41,414 nucleotides of DNA from an uncultured Methanobrevibacter sp. (GCA_902785855.1 CADAAJ010000009.1:1-41414); one strand, 5' to 3'. Numbered from the stretch's first letter, positions 8,967 through 18,577 are shown. The notes: generated by a model from the sequence alone, not told the origin. Made by a program: numbers and translations.

Positions 8967-10241
8967 CTACAATAATTGACTTTTAAGATATGTAGAAGTC
9001 GCTTCAGTTATTTTAACATCTACAAAAGAACCTAACTCAGCATCTTCAACAATTACTGGAATATATGAATCAGTCTTAGCAATAAAACCGCCTTTAGAAC
9101 CTTCTTCAACAACCAAGACTTTTTGATTGGTACCAACCAAATGTTTATTTTCTTCTTCAGTAATCTCAGATTTAATTTGTGATAAATATTTAGATCTTTT
9201 TTTCATAACATCATGAGGAATTTCTTTAAGAGAAGATGAAATAGCACCTTTCCTATGTTGATATTTAGATAAATGAATCAAACTAGGTTTTATTTCTTTA
9301 AGTAGTTTTACAGTCAAATCAAAATCTTCATCATCTTCTGTTGGATAACCAACTATAATATCTACAGCCAAAGTCAAATCAGGAATTTCTTTTTTAAATT
9401 TAGAAACAATATCCATATATTGACTTATATTATGACCTCTTCTCATATCAGATAAAACTTTATCACTACCTGATTGTACTGGTAAATGAATAAAATCATA
9501 TACCTTCGGATGTTTCATAGCATCAATTATTTCATCAACATCATCTAAAATATTTTTAGGATGCATCATTCCTACACGAATTCTAAAATCACCTTTTATA
9601 TTGGCCACTTCTTTAATTAAATCAGATAGTTTTTCACCACTATCACGACCAAAAGCAGCAGTATCCTGTGCAGTGAGTTGAATTTCACAAGCCCCATTTT
9701 CAATAGCTGCCTGCGCTTCTTTTTTAATATCAGAAATAGGATAACTATTTAATGGTCCACGAGCAAAACGAGTACAACAAAATGTACATGCCCCTAAACA
9801 ACCTTCACAAATTTGAATAATATGAATTAAACTATCATCCATCACTTTAGGAACACAAACTTTAGAATCTTTTGAAAATCCTGATTCTCTGACAACATCT
9901 CCACAATAAGTTCCCTTTACAATATCTGCAGATTTATTCAACTGATGAGGACCAATCCATGAACAATTAGGACCAATCTTATCCAATTTTTCAGGATCAA
10001 TTTCAACCATACATCCCCCAATAATAATCTTTTTATCAGGAAACTCATTTTGAAGTTTTTGAATTTTATAAACAATCTTATTTTCAGTAGGTAATTTAAC
10101 ATAGCATGTATTAACAATAATAACATCAGCCTGCTCTATTGAATCGACAATATCAATATCATTTTCCTGTAAAACGCCAGCAATGATTTGACCATCTGCC
10201 TTGTTAAATGTACAACCGTAAGATTCTATAAATACTTTCAT
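8967..10241 (-). CDS. Archaeal tRNA-t6A37 methylthiotransferase (MtaB/CDKAL1 type)
   Basis: A 424-residue radical SAM enzyme of the MiaB superfamily. The N-terminal UPF0004 domain holds the auxiliary cluster cysteines C10 (SYGCTFN), C46 (NTCYV) and C77 (GGCMVE). The radical SAM cluster is C148-C152-C155 (CLGACTFC). A C-terminal TRAM domain (VLVVEEGSKGGFIAKTDSYIPVIV) should bind tRNA. The archaeal/eukaryotic branch converts t6A to ms2t6A at position 37 of ANN-decoding tRNAs. It starts at ATG 10241, 11 bases behind the zinc-finger gene, so it is probably in an operon hacB - zinc finger - methylthiotransferase. Confidence 0.93.
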   Translation of the reverse strand: MKVFIESYGCTFNKADGQIIAGVLQENDIDIVDSIEQADVIIVNTCYVKLPTENKIVYKIQKLQNEFPDKKIIIGGCMVEIDPEKLDKIGPNCSWIGPHQLNKSADIVKGTYCGDVVRESGFSKDSKVCVPKVMDDSLIHIIQICEGCLGACTFCCTRFARGPLNSYPISDIKKEAQAAIENGACEIQLTAQDTAAFGRDSGEKLSDLIKEVANIKGDFRIRVGMMHPKNILDDVDEIIDAMKHPKVYDFIHLPVQSGSDKVLSDMRRGHNISQYMDIVSKFKKEIPDLTLAVDIIVGYPTEDDEDFDLTVKLLKEIKPSLIHLSKYQHRKGAISSSLKEIPHDVMKKRSKYLSQIKSEITEEENKHLVGTNQKVLVVEEGSKGGFIAKTDSYIPVIVEDAELGSFVDVKITEATSTYLKSQLL

Positions 10242-10252
10242 TTACTTTCACT

Positions 10253-10873
10253 CTATGAAGTTTTTTTATAAATTTTTTCAGTTAAATCATAATCATAATT
10301 ATTAAATTTAACCGGTTTTGAGTATACTCTTTTAATTACATTTGCTTTTGCAAAACCTGAAGTTAATTTTCTCTCCTGAGTTTTAATAACATGAACTTTA
10401 ACAATGTGTTTGCCTATTTTTACAATATCGCCAGGAGCGATTTCAAAGTCCCTATCCAAATCCAATTTAAAAGAATCAACTTCACCATGCAAATCTACAG
10501 AAAATCCAATACGAGCAGGAATTTCAATAGAAGAAGCCCAAATTGTATTAATATTTTCAATTTTAGCTTTATTAACCCTAGTATCTGAAACCTCAATACT
10601 TGTTACTTCAACCTGACCAAATTCAGAAAGTAAAATATCTCCTTTTTTTAATTCATCACTTGGAGATAAATCAATTGTGGTTTTATGAGATTTATCCTGT
10701 TCTGAAATAATTAATCTATAAGGTTTAGGTTTTTTTAAAGAAATAATATCTTTAAAAACATGACCACAATCTTCACATTTAAGTAAATATTCTTCAGTGA
10801 CTTTCTTTTTTGATGATTTCTGTTTTGAATTTAAAATTTCTATCTCATCACTACCACAAATAGGACAATCCAT
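10253..10873 (-). CDS. HVO_0476-type zinc-finger protein, function unknown
   Basis: A 206-residue protein beginning MDCPICGSDEIEIL with a second CEDCGHVF pair, so a four-cysteine zinc ribbon occupies the first 45 residues. The rest is predicted beta-rich, with an ITTIWASSIEIPARIGFSVD-like core, matching a conserved euryarchaeal family (HVO_0476 type, COG1326). No catalytic motif is seen. The start at 10873 is preferred over an upstream in-frame codon because GAGGTG sits 5 bases before it and it avoids overlapping hacB. Its neighbours are hacB upstream (13-base gap) and the methylthiotransferase downstream. A role in RNA or nucleic-acid binding would be a guess. Confidence 0.75.
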   Translation of the reverse strand: MDCPICGSDEIEILNSKQKSSKKKVTEEYLLKCEDCGHVFKDIISLKKPKPYRLIISEQDKSHKTTIDLSPSDELKKGDILLSEFGQVEVTSIEVSDTRVNKAKIENINTIWASSIEIPARIGFSVDLHGEVDSFKLDLDRDFEIAPGDIVKIGKHIVKVHVIKTQERKLTSGFAKANVIKRVYSKPVKFNNYDYDLTEKIYKKTS

Positions 10874-10886
10874 ATTTTCACCTCTT

Positions 10887-11369
10887 TTAATCTTTATCAT
10901 TTAAATAGTGGTTAACAAGACCACCATCTTCTAAAATATCCAACATGAACTCTTTAAATGGTTCAAATGTTTTGGTTTCCCCATTTGTTTCATTAATCAG
11001 TATTCCTTTAGATAAATCAACACTAATAATATCTCCGTCTTCAGCTTTAATATCACTGACAATAACAGGCAATCCAATATTTATTGAATTTCTATAAAAA
11101 ATCCTTGCAAAAGATTTGGCAATAATTGCACTGACACCAGCTGTTTTAATAGCTACTGGAGCCTGTTCTCTTGAAGAACCACAGCCAAAATTTTCATCAG
11201 CAACAATAATATCCCCAGGTTGAACATTTTTTGTAAAATCAGGTCTTTCACCTTCCAATACATGCTCTGCTAAATCCTGAGGATTGAAAGTTCTTAAATA
11301 TCTTCCAGGAATAATAACATCAGTATCAATATTTTCCCCAAAAGTCCATGTTTTTCCCTTAATATCCAT
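10887..11369 (-). CDS. hacB: Homoaconitase small subunit (HacB; isopropylmalate dehydratase family)
   Basis: A 160-residue aconitase swivel-domain protein with [25 protein letters not shown] and [17 protein letters not shown], all typical of LeuD/HacB. The specificity loop reads YLRT. In M. jannaschii the small subunit with YLRT (MJ1271) belongs to homoaconitase of coenzyme B synthesis, whereas the leucine-pathway subunit carries YLVY, so HacB is favoured. The partner large subunit is not in this window. The start at ATG 11369 is preferred over a GTG nine bases upstream because a GTGAT Shine-Dalgarno element lies just before it. LeuD with a relaxed substrate range is the alternative. Confidence 0.82.
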   Translation of the reverse strand: MDIKGKTWTFGENIDTDVIIPGRYLRTFNPQDLAEHVLEGERPDFTKNVQPGDIIVADENFGCGSSREQAPVAIKTAGVSAIIAKSFARIFYRNSINIGLPVIVSDIKAEDGDIISVDLSKGILINETNGETKTFEPFKEFMLDILEDGGLVNHYLNDKD

Positions 11370-11392
11370 CAATATCACTATAAAATAAATTA

Positions 11393-11425
11393 ATAAAAAA
11401 ATAAGTATTTGGATTAACCAAATAC
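11393..11425 (-). terminator. Hairpin terminator downstream of tes
   Basis: On the minus strand GTATTTGG (11425-11418) and CCAAATAC (11412-11405) form 8 perfect pairs with a 5-base loop, followed by TTATTTTTTTATTAA. It lies 30 bases after the tes stop. A further 8-bp inverted repeat (GATTAATT/AATTAATC, 11440-11461) overlaps the stop codon. Confidence 0.65.
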
Positions 11426-11455
11426 AAAAAAGTAAAGGTGATTAATTAGTTTTAA

Positions 11456-12964
11456 TTAATCTTTATTCTGTTTTAAAGGTTTAGAAAAGTCCTGTTCTAC
11501 ATCCGGACGATACATTGAATTAAATGTACAGAATGGTATAATCCTACCATCAGGTGTTGCATAATGAATAACACATTTTTTAACTCTATCTTCATCAAAG
11601 TTAAATGGATCCATAAAGTGCATACAAGAAATAAGCATTGCATCTTTAGAAAAGTCTCCTAAAGCATCATAAGACCCTTTAGTAAATACATTTAATAAAA
11701 TTCTAACAATATCCAAACCTTTAGGAGTTTTACTTCTGTGAATCAATTTAGGAAGATGTGAAGTTAAACCTGCTAAAACTCTTTTACGAACACCAAATTT
11801 ACCTTCTTTAAGTTTTTCATTGTATTTCTTTAACCTATCAAATAAAGCATCAACATCAATGAAATCAGTAATAGGAATTAACTTATCCTTATCATCACCT
11901 TCAGTTTTTTCCCTAAAGACATAAGTAGCTATTCCACAATGTTCATGACAGTTTAAAGTTACTTTAGCAGAATCTTCACCACTTAATAAAGATATAAACT
12001 CAGCAATAGGTTCTACAAAAGATGGTGGATAAAATGCATCCGGTGAGACCTGACTGTCAGTTACTTCATCAATAATATTTACAAAATCAGGAATTGTAAT
12101 CCTTTGCTCTTCAACATGGTCTGCAGGAGTTCTTCCAGCAAATGAAACAGGTTGGAAATTAACACCATAAACATTTTCACCATGATCAAATGCAAATTTA
12201 ATAATATCTCCAACTTGATGGTCATTAATACCCTTAACTAAAGTAGGTACAAGTACAACACCTAAACCAGCTTTACGACAGTTTTCAATAGCCTGAAGTT
12301 TATCAGGAAGTAAATCTCTACCTCTGTTGTTAATGTAAGGTTCTGGAGTCACACCATCAAATGCTAAATAAACAGTGTTCAATCCTGCTTCTTTTAATTC
12401 TTTAGCAAGATTTTCTCTTTTAGCTAATCTAATACCATTAGTAGCAATTTGAACGTGAGTAAATCCTTCTTCCTTAGCCATTTTAACAAGTTCTACAATA
12501 TCTTTTCTAACTGTTGGTTCACCACCAGCATATTGAATAGCAGGACATGGGTGAGGTTTTAAATTCCTTAAATTTCTAAGCATTTGTCTGATTTCATCCT
12601 GTGTAGGTTCATACAAATAACCTGCAGCAGCAGCATTTGCAAAACAAACAGGACATCTTAAATTACATCTGTTTGTAACATCAATCAAACCCAATACAGT
12701 AGAAGTTTCATGTTTTGAACATAATCCACAGTTACTTGGACAAGGCCCAATATCTTCAACACATGGATTATCAACACCAGTAACTGATGGAACATACTTT
12801 TCTACACGATTGTATAATCCATCATCACTCCAATAAGTATTAATAAACTCACCATGCTCATCACAAGTTTTTTTAATGAAAACTTTACCGTCTTCATCAT
12901 AAACTTCCGCATCAAGTGGTTTACCACATTCCGGACATAAACTTTTTGTATTTTTAATCTTCAA
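11456..12964 (-). CDS. tes: Tetraether lipid synthase-like radical SAM enzyme (Tes)
   Basis: About 502 residues. Cysteines C10, C13 and C34 form a rubredoxin-like N-terminal site, C68/C75/C79/C82 (CPSNCGLC) an extra cluster region, and C100/C104/C107 (CNLRCPVC) the radical SAM cluster. YAGGEPTVRKDI and a long C-terminal domain with further cysteines follow. This matches the MJ0619 family, which joins two archaeol lipids by C-C bonds to make membrane-spanning tetraethers. The start is taken as TTG 12964 because AAGGTGAT lies 4 bases upstream; a longer frame starting 21 bases earlier would run through that site. The neighbour across the divergent promoter is carS, also a membrane lipid gene, which supports the call. 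Confidence 0.88.
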   Translation of the reverse strand: MKIKNTKSLCPECGKPLDAEVYDEDGKVFIKKTCDEHGEFINTYWSDDGLYNRVEKYVPSVTGVDNPCVEDIGPCPSNCGLCSKHETSTVLGLIDVTNRCNLRCPVCFANAAAAGYLYEPTQDEIRQMLRNLRNLKPHPCPAIQYAGGEPTVRKDIVELVKMAKEEGFTHVQIATNGIRLAKRENLAKELKEAGLNTVYLAFDGVTPEPYINNRGRDLLPDKLQAIENCRKAGLGVVLVPTLVKGINDHQVGDIIKFAFDHGENVYGVNFQPVSFAGRTPADHVEEQRITIPDFVNIIDEVTDSQVSPDAFYPPSFVEPIAEFISLLSGEDSAKVTLNCHEHCGIATYVFREKTEGDDKDKLIPITDFIDVDALFDRLKKYNEKLKEGKFGVRKRVLAGLTSHLPKLIHRSKTPKGLDIVRILLNVFTKGSYDALGDFSKDAMLISCMHFMDPFNFDEDRVKKCVIHYATPDGRIIPFCTFNSMYRPDVEQDFSKPLKQNKD

Positions 12965-13109
12965 AAAAATCACCTTTACTTGCAATACTAAACCAATAGT
13001 ACAAAGTTACATAATATAATATATTTAAATTAATTTAATATTTAAAGTTAATTAATATATATACTACTTCAAACATAATATTAATAAAATACATTGGAGA
13101 AAAAATTTA

Positions 13110-13676
13110 ATGAACTTTGATATTCAAATCTTTCTATTTGCATGGGCAACAACATTATACTTTATATTGCCTGCTTATTTTTCAAATGGTGCCGCTTTAG
13201 CTTTTGGTGGAGGAACACCAGTTGATTTTGGAAAATGTGACAAAAATGGTGAACGCTGGATTGGAGATGGAGTTACCTGGAGAGGAATAATTGCAGGAAC
13301 ATTAATCGGAATGCTTACCGGTGCAGTACAGGGATATCTTGCACCAGACATATTATCTGAAGTAGGACAGTACATTATTACCCCAATGATTACCAATGTC
13401 ACAGAAGGAATAATAATCGGGTTTTTACTTGGTTTTGGAGCCCTTTTAGGTGATGCAATAGGTAGTTTTTTAAAAAGAAGATTAGGAATAGGAAGAGGAA
13501 AACCTGCACCTATCCTAGATCAATTAGATTTCATAGTTGTTGCAATAATATTGGTTGCATTCTTTGTTGAAATCAACTGGATATTTGTTGTAATGGCAAT
13601 CGTTTTAACATTAGTTATTCATTTAATTGCAAATGGTGGAGCTTATTTATTAGGATTAAAAGATGTGTGGTATTAA
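13110..13676 (+). CDS. carS: CDP-archaeol synthase (CarS)
   Basis: A 188-residue membrane protein with five or so hydrophobic helices. It matches the DUF46/CarS family: an N-terminal YFILPAYFSNGAALAFGGG, then PVDFGK....ERWIGDGVTWRG and GALLGDAIGSFLKRRLGI near residue 115. It activates unsaturated archaetidic acid with CTP to give CDP-archaeol, the precursor of all polar archaeal lipids. A TATA box (about 13056-13068) and a GGAG Shine-Dalgarno site precede the ATG. It is divergent from tes, which acts later in lipid maturation. Its TAA overlaps the stop codon of the convergent mfnF gene (TTAA at 13673-13676). Confidence 0.93.
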   Translation: MNFDIQIFLFAWATTLYFILPAYFSNGAALAFGGGTPVDFGKCDKNGERWIGDGVTWRGIIAGTLIGMLTGAVQGYLAPDILSEVGQYIITPMITNVTEGIIIGFLLGFGALLGDAIGSFLKRRLGIGRGKPAPILDQLDFIVVAIILVAFFVEINWIFVVMAIVLTLVIHLIANGGAYLLGLKDVWY

Positions 13677-14695
13677 TTCAAATATTTCTCCATCATTACT
13701 GCAGTTCCAACTGCAGGTGCAACCACACATTCTTCATCTGTTAAAATATCTCCCATGGATTTAACATTTAAATTTAAAAGTTCAGCTGCTTTTCTATCAA
13801 GAATATCCTTTCCAAGACCAGTAGTTACAATTAAATCTAAATTTTGAACATCACAAACTTGTTTTAATCCGTCAGCAATTTGTTCAACTTGTTTTTTATG
13901 AATAAATTTACACATTTCAACAATATCCTCTTCAGACAACATTTCTAAATCTGCACAAACAATTCTTGCAATTCTACGTGCACAGTCAGTTTTTGATTTG
14001 CCTTCACCGTCAAAAGTATCGCACACATAATCATTTTCACTAATCAATCCTAAAACAGTATAAACATCAGCAGTTTGAGCAAATAACTCACTAGCTACCC
14101 TGTATTCATTTCCTTTTAATTCAACTTTATCAAGAAAACTTGCAAGATTAGTTCTTAAAGTTCCTGTGTAAACCAACTCACCTGTTGCAGATCTGTCAAA
14201 ATCAGTTTTACCTATTGAACATGGTTTAGAGTTTTTTATAGGAATAATATCTGTTGTTGTACTACCAGTATCAATGAAAATACAGTTATCAGATATTAAT
14301 GTTGCAATCTGTGCAGTAGCAACCCAATTAGCAGCTGCTGCTTTAAGAGGAGTTTTTTCAATTTTCTCCCTAGATAGCATACCATCAACTCCAACATAAG
14401 CAATAGGACATGAAAATGTATTTTCACATTTTTCAACTACATCTAAAACTCCATCTTTTTTAGTATCATATGCATCAACAAGTTCTGCTGTCATTGAAAT
14501 ACCTACTGCATCAATTTCAGATACAGGACAAATATTTTCAATTAATTCAATTAAAACTTTAGATAAATCCTCATTATTACTCCACATTGGAAGATAAGCA
14601 AAATCAACTTCAATGTTTTTAATTTCACCATTTTCAAAATCAATAATAGCCAAATCAGTGTTTGCTCCACCGATGTCAAATCCTGCAATTTTCAT
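13673..14695 (-). CDS. mfnF: Methanofuran biosynthesis ligase MfnF (hydantoinase/oxoprolinase-like ASKHA fold)
   Basis: A 340-residue protein that opens with an ASKHA phosphate loop (MKIAGFDIGGANTDLAIID) and has FIDTGSTTTDIIPI as second nucleotide loop. It fits the one-carbon pathway hydantoinase-like family to which MJ1427 (MfnF) belongs. MfnF couples the aminomethylfuran phosphate with gamma-glutamyltyramine to make APMF-Glu, a methanofuran precursor. The neighbour immediately upstream on the same strand (3-base gap) is mfnD, which makes gamma-glutamyltyramine, so the two consecutive substrates are made by adjacent genes. Its stop overlaps that of carS. Confidence 0.87.
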   Translation of the reverse strand: MKIAGFDIGGANTDLAIIDFENGEIKNIEVDFAYLPMWSNNEDLSKVLIELIENICPVSEIDAVGISMTAELVDAYDTKKDGVLDVVEKCENTFSCPIAYVGVDGMLSREKIEKTPLKAAAANWVATAQIATLISDNCIFIDTGSTTTDIIPIKNSKPCSIGKTDFDRSATGELVYTGTLRTNLASFLDKVELKGNEYRVASELFAQTADVYTVLGLISENDYVCDTFDGEGKSKTDCARRIARIVCADLEMLSEEDIVEMCKFIHKKQVEQIADGLKQVCDVQNLDLIVTTGLGKDILDRKAAELLNLNVKSMGDILTDEECVVAPAVGTAVMMEKYLN

Positions 14696-14698
14696 TTT

Positions 14699-15745
14699 TT
14701 ATAATCTCCTAATTTCTAATGAATTTTTAACTTTTTTAAATTCTACTTCACCATCTAAACTGATATCAACATCATCAATTTTAGTTTTACCATCAACTAG
14801 TTTAATAATTGTTTCAACAATATTAATGTTAGATACTTTAGTTAAACCAACATACGGAGTTGTAAATCTTGAATTTATTTCTAAAAGATATACAGAAGAA
14901 TCTTTCCTACTGATTAATAAATCAACACCCACAAAACCTTTCATACCATTTATAGATTTTATTGCTTTAACTGCAACATCAAAAGCCTCTTTTTTAGATT
15001 TATGTTTATAAGGCAGTTTCCCCCCAATATAACCTGCCCTATCCTCTTTGATATCAATAAATTGTTTATTTAAACTTATAGGATAAATATTTTTACCATC
15101 AGTGATTAAACTAACACTAACATCTTCACCATCAATAAATTCCTGAATAAGAACTTCAGAACCTATTGGAAAACTATTTATCATATCATAATCATCAATA
15201 TTCTCAAATACTAAAATATTTTCACAATCAACCCCAGATAATGGTTTAACAATTAATTTAGATTCCCATTTATCAAATAAATCATAAATGATAGTTTTCC
15301 AGTCATTATCAACAATATATTTAAATGATTTTGGTTGAGGAACAATATTTAAAAGTTCACAATAAGTTTCATATTTATCTGATGATTTAAAACATGCCTC
15401 CGATGAAGAATTGTAAATATTAACCTCATTATCTTCTAAAATTCTAGTTATTCTATATAAATTATTATTATTTTCTGCAGCTATAAATATCGCATTATTA
15501 AAATCTGATGCGTTAACTTCAAGCCAATCTATAACATCTTCATCAATTAAAATAGGATTAACATTATTATATGAATTTACAATGTCTTTATAATCTTTAT
15601 TTATAACCAAATCCACATTAAACTCAGATAAATCATTTAAAAGTGAAAATATTAAAGATTCTGCCTCAGATATAATGCATTTATCTTTTTCACCAGAAGC
15701 AGTAAAATATTCAAATACCAATATTGAATCATTCCTGTTTATCAT
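14699..15745 (-). CDS. mfnD: Tyramine-glutamate ligase MfnD (ATP-grasp)
   Basis: About 348 residues with an ATP-grasp layout: [16 protein letters not shown] (nucleotide-binding lysine), [18 protein letters not shown] (ATP-binding E-x-x-x-G), and GFVGVDLLI...[14 protein letters not shown] (metal-binding E and N). It matches archaeal MfnD (MJ0815 type), which joins glutamate to tyramine during methanofuran synthesis. The start at ATG 15745 is preferred over a TTG six bases earlier. It overlaps the end of wecB by 17 bases and is followed by mfnF after 3 bases, so the three are one transcription unit. Confidence 0.87.
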   Translation of the reverse strand: MINRNDSILVFEYFTASGEKDKCIISEAESLIFSLLNDLSEFNVDLVINKDYKDIVNSYNNVNPILIDEDVIDWLEVNASDFNNAIFIAAENNNNLYRITRILEDNEVNIYNSSSEACFKSSDKYETYCELLNIVPQPKSFKYIVDNDWKTIIYDLFDKWESKLIVKPLSGVDCENILVFENIDDYDMINSFPIGSEVLIQEFIDGEDVSVSLITDGKNIYPISLNKQFIDIKEDRAGYIGGKLPYKHKSKKEAFDVAVKAIKSINGMKGFVGVDLLISRKDSSVYLLEINSRFTTPYVGLTKVSNINIVETIIKLVDGKTKIDDVDISLDGEVEFKKVKNSLEIRRL

Positions 15746-17051
15746 AAACAATCATCATTTCCTTTAAATTCAAATCATCTTTCGGGAATATCATTTCACT
15801 GCCATTAAATACCATGTGAATTAATGCGTTTTCTTTATTTTCAAAGTCAAAAACAGTGATATTTTCTTTAACATGCATCATTTTTCTTGTAAATGAAGAC
15901 ATAATATCTTCTGGAGCTTTTATTTTAAGTAATCCTTTACCATAATAATCTTCAATAGCATCAACAATTAATTTTGCGGAATTTCCAACACCATATGGAT
16001 TTAAAGCATTGCTCATTTTATCAAAGAATTTTTTATCATTTAATATTTTATTTGCATTTTCAACAATCACATCTTTATTAGAACCTACAAGAATGTTTCC
16101 TCCGGCAGCTACTGTTTCAGGTCTTTCAGTATTATATCTTAATGTTAAAACAGGGACATTAAGTGTAATTGCCTCTTCCTGAAGTCCTCCCGAATCAGTT
16201 AAAATTAATTTTGATTTGGAAGTTAAAAGTAAAAAATCAAGATAACCAACTGGTTTTATAATATGAACATGTTTTAAACTATCCAATTCATCAAATAAAC
16301 CGAAATTCTTTAAAGTGTTTTTAGTTCTTGGATGAATAGGAAATATAATATTCATGTCACTTAACTGTTTTAAAGCATCTATAATACTGGTTACTCTTTC
16401 TTTAATATCAACATTTTCAGCTCTGTGCATTGTTAATGTTAAAATATTATCCATATTTTCTATATCCAAACTGGCCAATGATTCTTCTTCAAAACCTCTT
16501 TTTTTAGCAATATCCAAATGTCTAAAACAGGCATCAACAACTGTATTACCAGTAATGAATACATTTTTATGAGAAAATCCTTCAGCAATTAAATTAATTG
16601 CAGAGTGTTCAGTTGGAACAAAATACATTGTTGAAGAAATATCAGCAACACGGCGATTAAGTTCTTCAGGCATAGTCATATCAAAGGATCTAAGTCCCGC
16701 TTCAACATGACCTACAGCAATATGTAATTTAGAAGCAACAAGAGCACCTGCAAGAACTGCATTTGTATCTCCCTGAACAAGAACAATATCTGGTTTTTCT
16801 TTAACTAATACTTCTTCAATCCCTTTCATCATCAGACCAGTTTGTTTACCATGGCTACCGGACCCTACATGAATATTATAATCAGGAACTGGAATTTCAA
16901 GGTCTTTAAAAAAGTTATCAGACATTTCCTTATCATAATGTTGACCCGTGTGTAAAACAATTTGATCAATATCTCTTTTTGAGATTTCATCAATGATTGG
17001 AGCCATTTTAATAATTTCCGGCCGTGTTCCCAAAACAGTTGCAATTTTCAT
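15729..17051 (-). CDS. wecB: UDP-N-acetylglucosamine 2-epimerase (non-hydrolysing) with C-terminal extension
   Basis: A 440-residue GT-B fold enzyme. Family marks are [51 protein letters not shown] and [11 protein letters not shown], with the GGNILVG region. It interconverts UDP-GlcNAc and UDP-ManNAc for cell-surface glycans. Usual enzymes end near residue 370; here about 70 extra residues (from around [10 protein letters not shown] to the end) form an added tail of unknown role, ending in [16 protein letters not shown]. It is the first gene of the apparent operon with mfnD and mfnF, an unexpected pairing of sugar and methanofuran genes. Confidence 0.9.
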   Translation of the reverse strand: MKIATVLGTRPEIIKMAPIIDEISKRDIDQIVLHTGQHYDKEMSDNFFKDLEIPVPDYNIHVGSGSHGKQTGLMMKGIEEVLVKEKPDIVLVQGDTNAVLAGALVASKLHIAVGHVEAGLRSFDMTMPEELNRRVADISSTMYFVPTEHSAINLIAEGFSHKNVFITGNTVVDACFRHLDIAKKRGFEEESLASLDIENMDNILTLTMHRAENVDIKERVTSIIDALKQLSDMNIIFPIHPRTKNTLKNFGLFDELDSLKHVHIIKPVGYLDFLLLTSKSKLILTDSGGLQEEAITLNVPVLTLRYNTERPETVAAGGNILVGSNKDVIVENANKILNDKKFFDKMSNALNPYGVGNSAKLIVDAIEDYYGKGLLKIKAPEDIMSSFTRKMMHVKENITVFDFENKENALIHMVFNGSEMIFPKDDLNLKEMMIVYDKQE

Positions 17052-17103
17052 TTTATATCACTTACTAAAATAATATATATTTAAAATACTTTAAAACTTT
17101 TCA

Positions 17104-17970
17104 TTAAAATGAATGCAAATCATTTAAACTTTTAATCATAGATTCCCTAACAGCATATCTTTTCTGCAGGTCACATAAACTATCTACCAAATCACGTTTG
17201 AATCTCTCGCATGCATAATCATCATATTTGAATTTAATACCATCATATTGAATATCCATTAAAATTAAATAATCCGGTTCAACAACCTTAATATTAGCAC
17301 GTGGAGACTTTTCTGGAGGATTTAATAAATTCTGAATTTCATCCAAATCAATTTTTCCAATATTAAAATCAATGAAAACCCTAATCATCTTACGTACCAT
17401 ATTCCATAAAAATGATTCACCATAAATATCAATAAAAATTGGAGAAATAGTATCATGCAAATTAGGAAATTCTTTTTTATGATAATCATTTAAATCTACT
17501 TTTGTGACTTTAATATCATCAATAGTTCTTGTTGTAGTTTTCTGAAATCTTTTAGTAAAATTAGTGAAATTATGGGTTCCTTTAAAGACTTCTGCACATT
17601 CTTTTAATTTTTCAACATCCAAATCCTGAAATAACATATACCTGTATTGCCTCATCTGAGCATATCTCGGTTTGAATGCATAACGTACGGGAGCACTTGC
17701 CAAAATCTGAATATCATCAGGAAGTGAATTATTAATTTCATTTACACGAACTTCTTTTTCTGATTGAAAACTAATTACATTACCTAAACTATGAACTCCT
17801 GCATCAGTTCTGCCGGCAATTCTGAATCTGGACTTTTTTAAATCATCAATATAGTTTAATTTACGTAAATGATATATTAATTCTTCTTCAACGGTTCTTA
17901 AATCAGGTTGTCTTTGAAAACCGTGAAAATTAGTTCCAATATATCCAATTTTAAGTGCTGTTCTTTTCAT
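17104..17970 (-). CDS. truA: tRNA pseudouridine synthase A
   Basis: A 288-residue TruA enzyme that makes pseudouridine at positions 38-40 of tRNA anticodon stems. IGYIGTNFHGFQRQP opens the fold, the catalytic aspartate is in GRTDAGVHS, and RYMLFQD...FKGTHNFTNFT and FLWNMVRKMI are further TruA motifs. The start is ATG 17970; an upstream TTG in frame directly before it is less likely. No strong Shine-Dalgarno site is seen, but a TATA-like TTATTTTATATTATAC lies about 30 bases upstream, after the terminator hairpin of the GNAT gene, so it has its own promoter. Confidence 0.95.
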   Translation of the reverse strand: MKRTALKIGYIGTNFHGFQRQPDLRTVEEELIYHLRKLNYIDDLKKSRFRIAGRTDAGVHSLGNVISFQSEKEVRVNEINNSLPDDIQILASAPVRYAFKPRYAQMRQYRYMLFQDLDVEKLKECAEVFKGTHNFTNFTKRFQKTTTRTIDDIKVTKVDLNDYHKKEFPNLHDTISPIFIDIYGESFLWNMVRKMIRVFIDFNIGKIDLDEIQNLLNPPEKSPRANIKVVEPDYLILMDIQYDGIKFKYDDYACERFKRDLVDSLCDLQKRYAVRESMIKSLNDLHSF

Positions 17971-18002
17971 CAATATAATATTAAGTATAATATAAAATAA
18001 GT

Positions 18003-18024
18003 TTTTAGGATAAATATCCTAAAA
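18003..18024 (-). terminator. Perfect inverted repeat directly behind the first GNAT gene
   Basis: TTTTAGGATA (18003-18012) and TATCCTAAAA (18015-18024) are exact complements with a 2-base centre, starting one base after the GNAT stop. It can fold as an 8-9 bp hairpin and probably ends the transcript, although the T-run behind it is weak. Confidence 0.5.
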
Positions 18025-18531
18025 TTAATCTAATAGTTTTATCATATGACTGGTTTCATCATAGTCATCTTCTTCAATAGTAATATGATAACCTAAAGAT
18101 TTCCAAAATGGTAAAGCGGCTTCAAGATATCTGTGAGTATGTAAATATATTTTATCATAACCTTCTTTTAATGCAAATTCTTCAATGGCATCCACAAGTT
18201 TGCGTGCAAGACCGTGTCTTCTATAGTTTTTATCTACCATCAATCTCCAGATACTTGCAGTGTCATTTTTTGAGTAGGAATCTTTAAAATAATCATAATT
18301 CTTATCATATGCCCGAACTGCTGCTGTAGCAACAACTTTTTCACCATCAAGAGCAATGAAAAAATTATTTCTTGAAGGTATAATATAATATCTCTCCAAA
18401 CCAGTTATATCATAATGAAACTCAGGAGTAGGGCCAATCCCGTATTCCTTCATTATCTGGTCAAATAAAAAATCTTGAACCAATTTAATCTCATGATTTT
18501 CATCTTTGATTTGTCTAATAATCATAACCAT
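18025..18531 (-). CDS. GNAT-family N-acetyltransferase (copy A)
   Basis: A 168-residue acetyltransferase. The acetyl-CoA site is VDKNYRRHGLARKLVDAIEEFA (Q/RxxGxG/A type), preceded by the ASIWRL strand and followed by YLHTHRYLEAALPFWKSLGYHI. It is clearly paralogous to the GNAT gene at 23130-23690; both share the unusual N-terminal part with a YY.I.P..N.FFIA segment. AGGAG lies 3 bases before ATG 18531 and 9 bases before ATG 18525, so the latter may be the true start. The gene follows the permease of transporter copy 1 but a hairpin with T-run stands between them. Substrate unknown: protein N-termini, amines and small metabolites are all possible. Confidence 0.85.
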   Translation of the reverse strand: MVMIIRQIKDENHEIKLVQDFLFDQIMKEYGIGPTPEFHYDITGLERYYIIPSRNNFFIALDGEKVVATAAVRAYDKNYDYFKDSYSKNDTASIWRLMVDKNYRRHGLARKLVDAIEEFALKEGYDKIYLHTHRYLEAALPFWKSLGYHITIEEDDYDETSHMIKLLD

Positions 18532-18540
18532 GTTCTCCTA

Positions 18541-18577
18541 AAAAAAATAAAAAAAGAGAAATTAATTAAATTTCTCT
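18541..18577 (-). terminator. Hairpin and T-run between the permease and GNAT copy A
   Basis: On the minus strand AGAGAAATT (18577-18569) pairs with AATTTCTCT (18563-18555) over 9 bp, followed by a T7-A-T7 run. The hairpin begins at the last base of the permease stop codon. It would end or attenuate transcription of the transporter before the GNAT gene, whose Shine-Dalgarno site follows at once. Confidence 0.6.

Noticed and set aside
13020-13080. CRISPR-like or origin-like AT-rich block
   Set aside because: It has no regular repeats or origin boxes and fits the two promoters of tes and carS.
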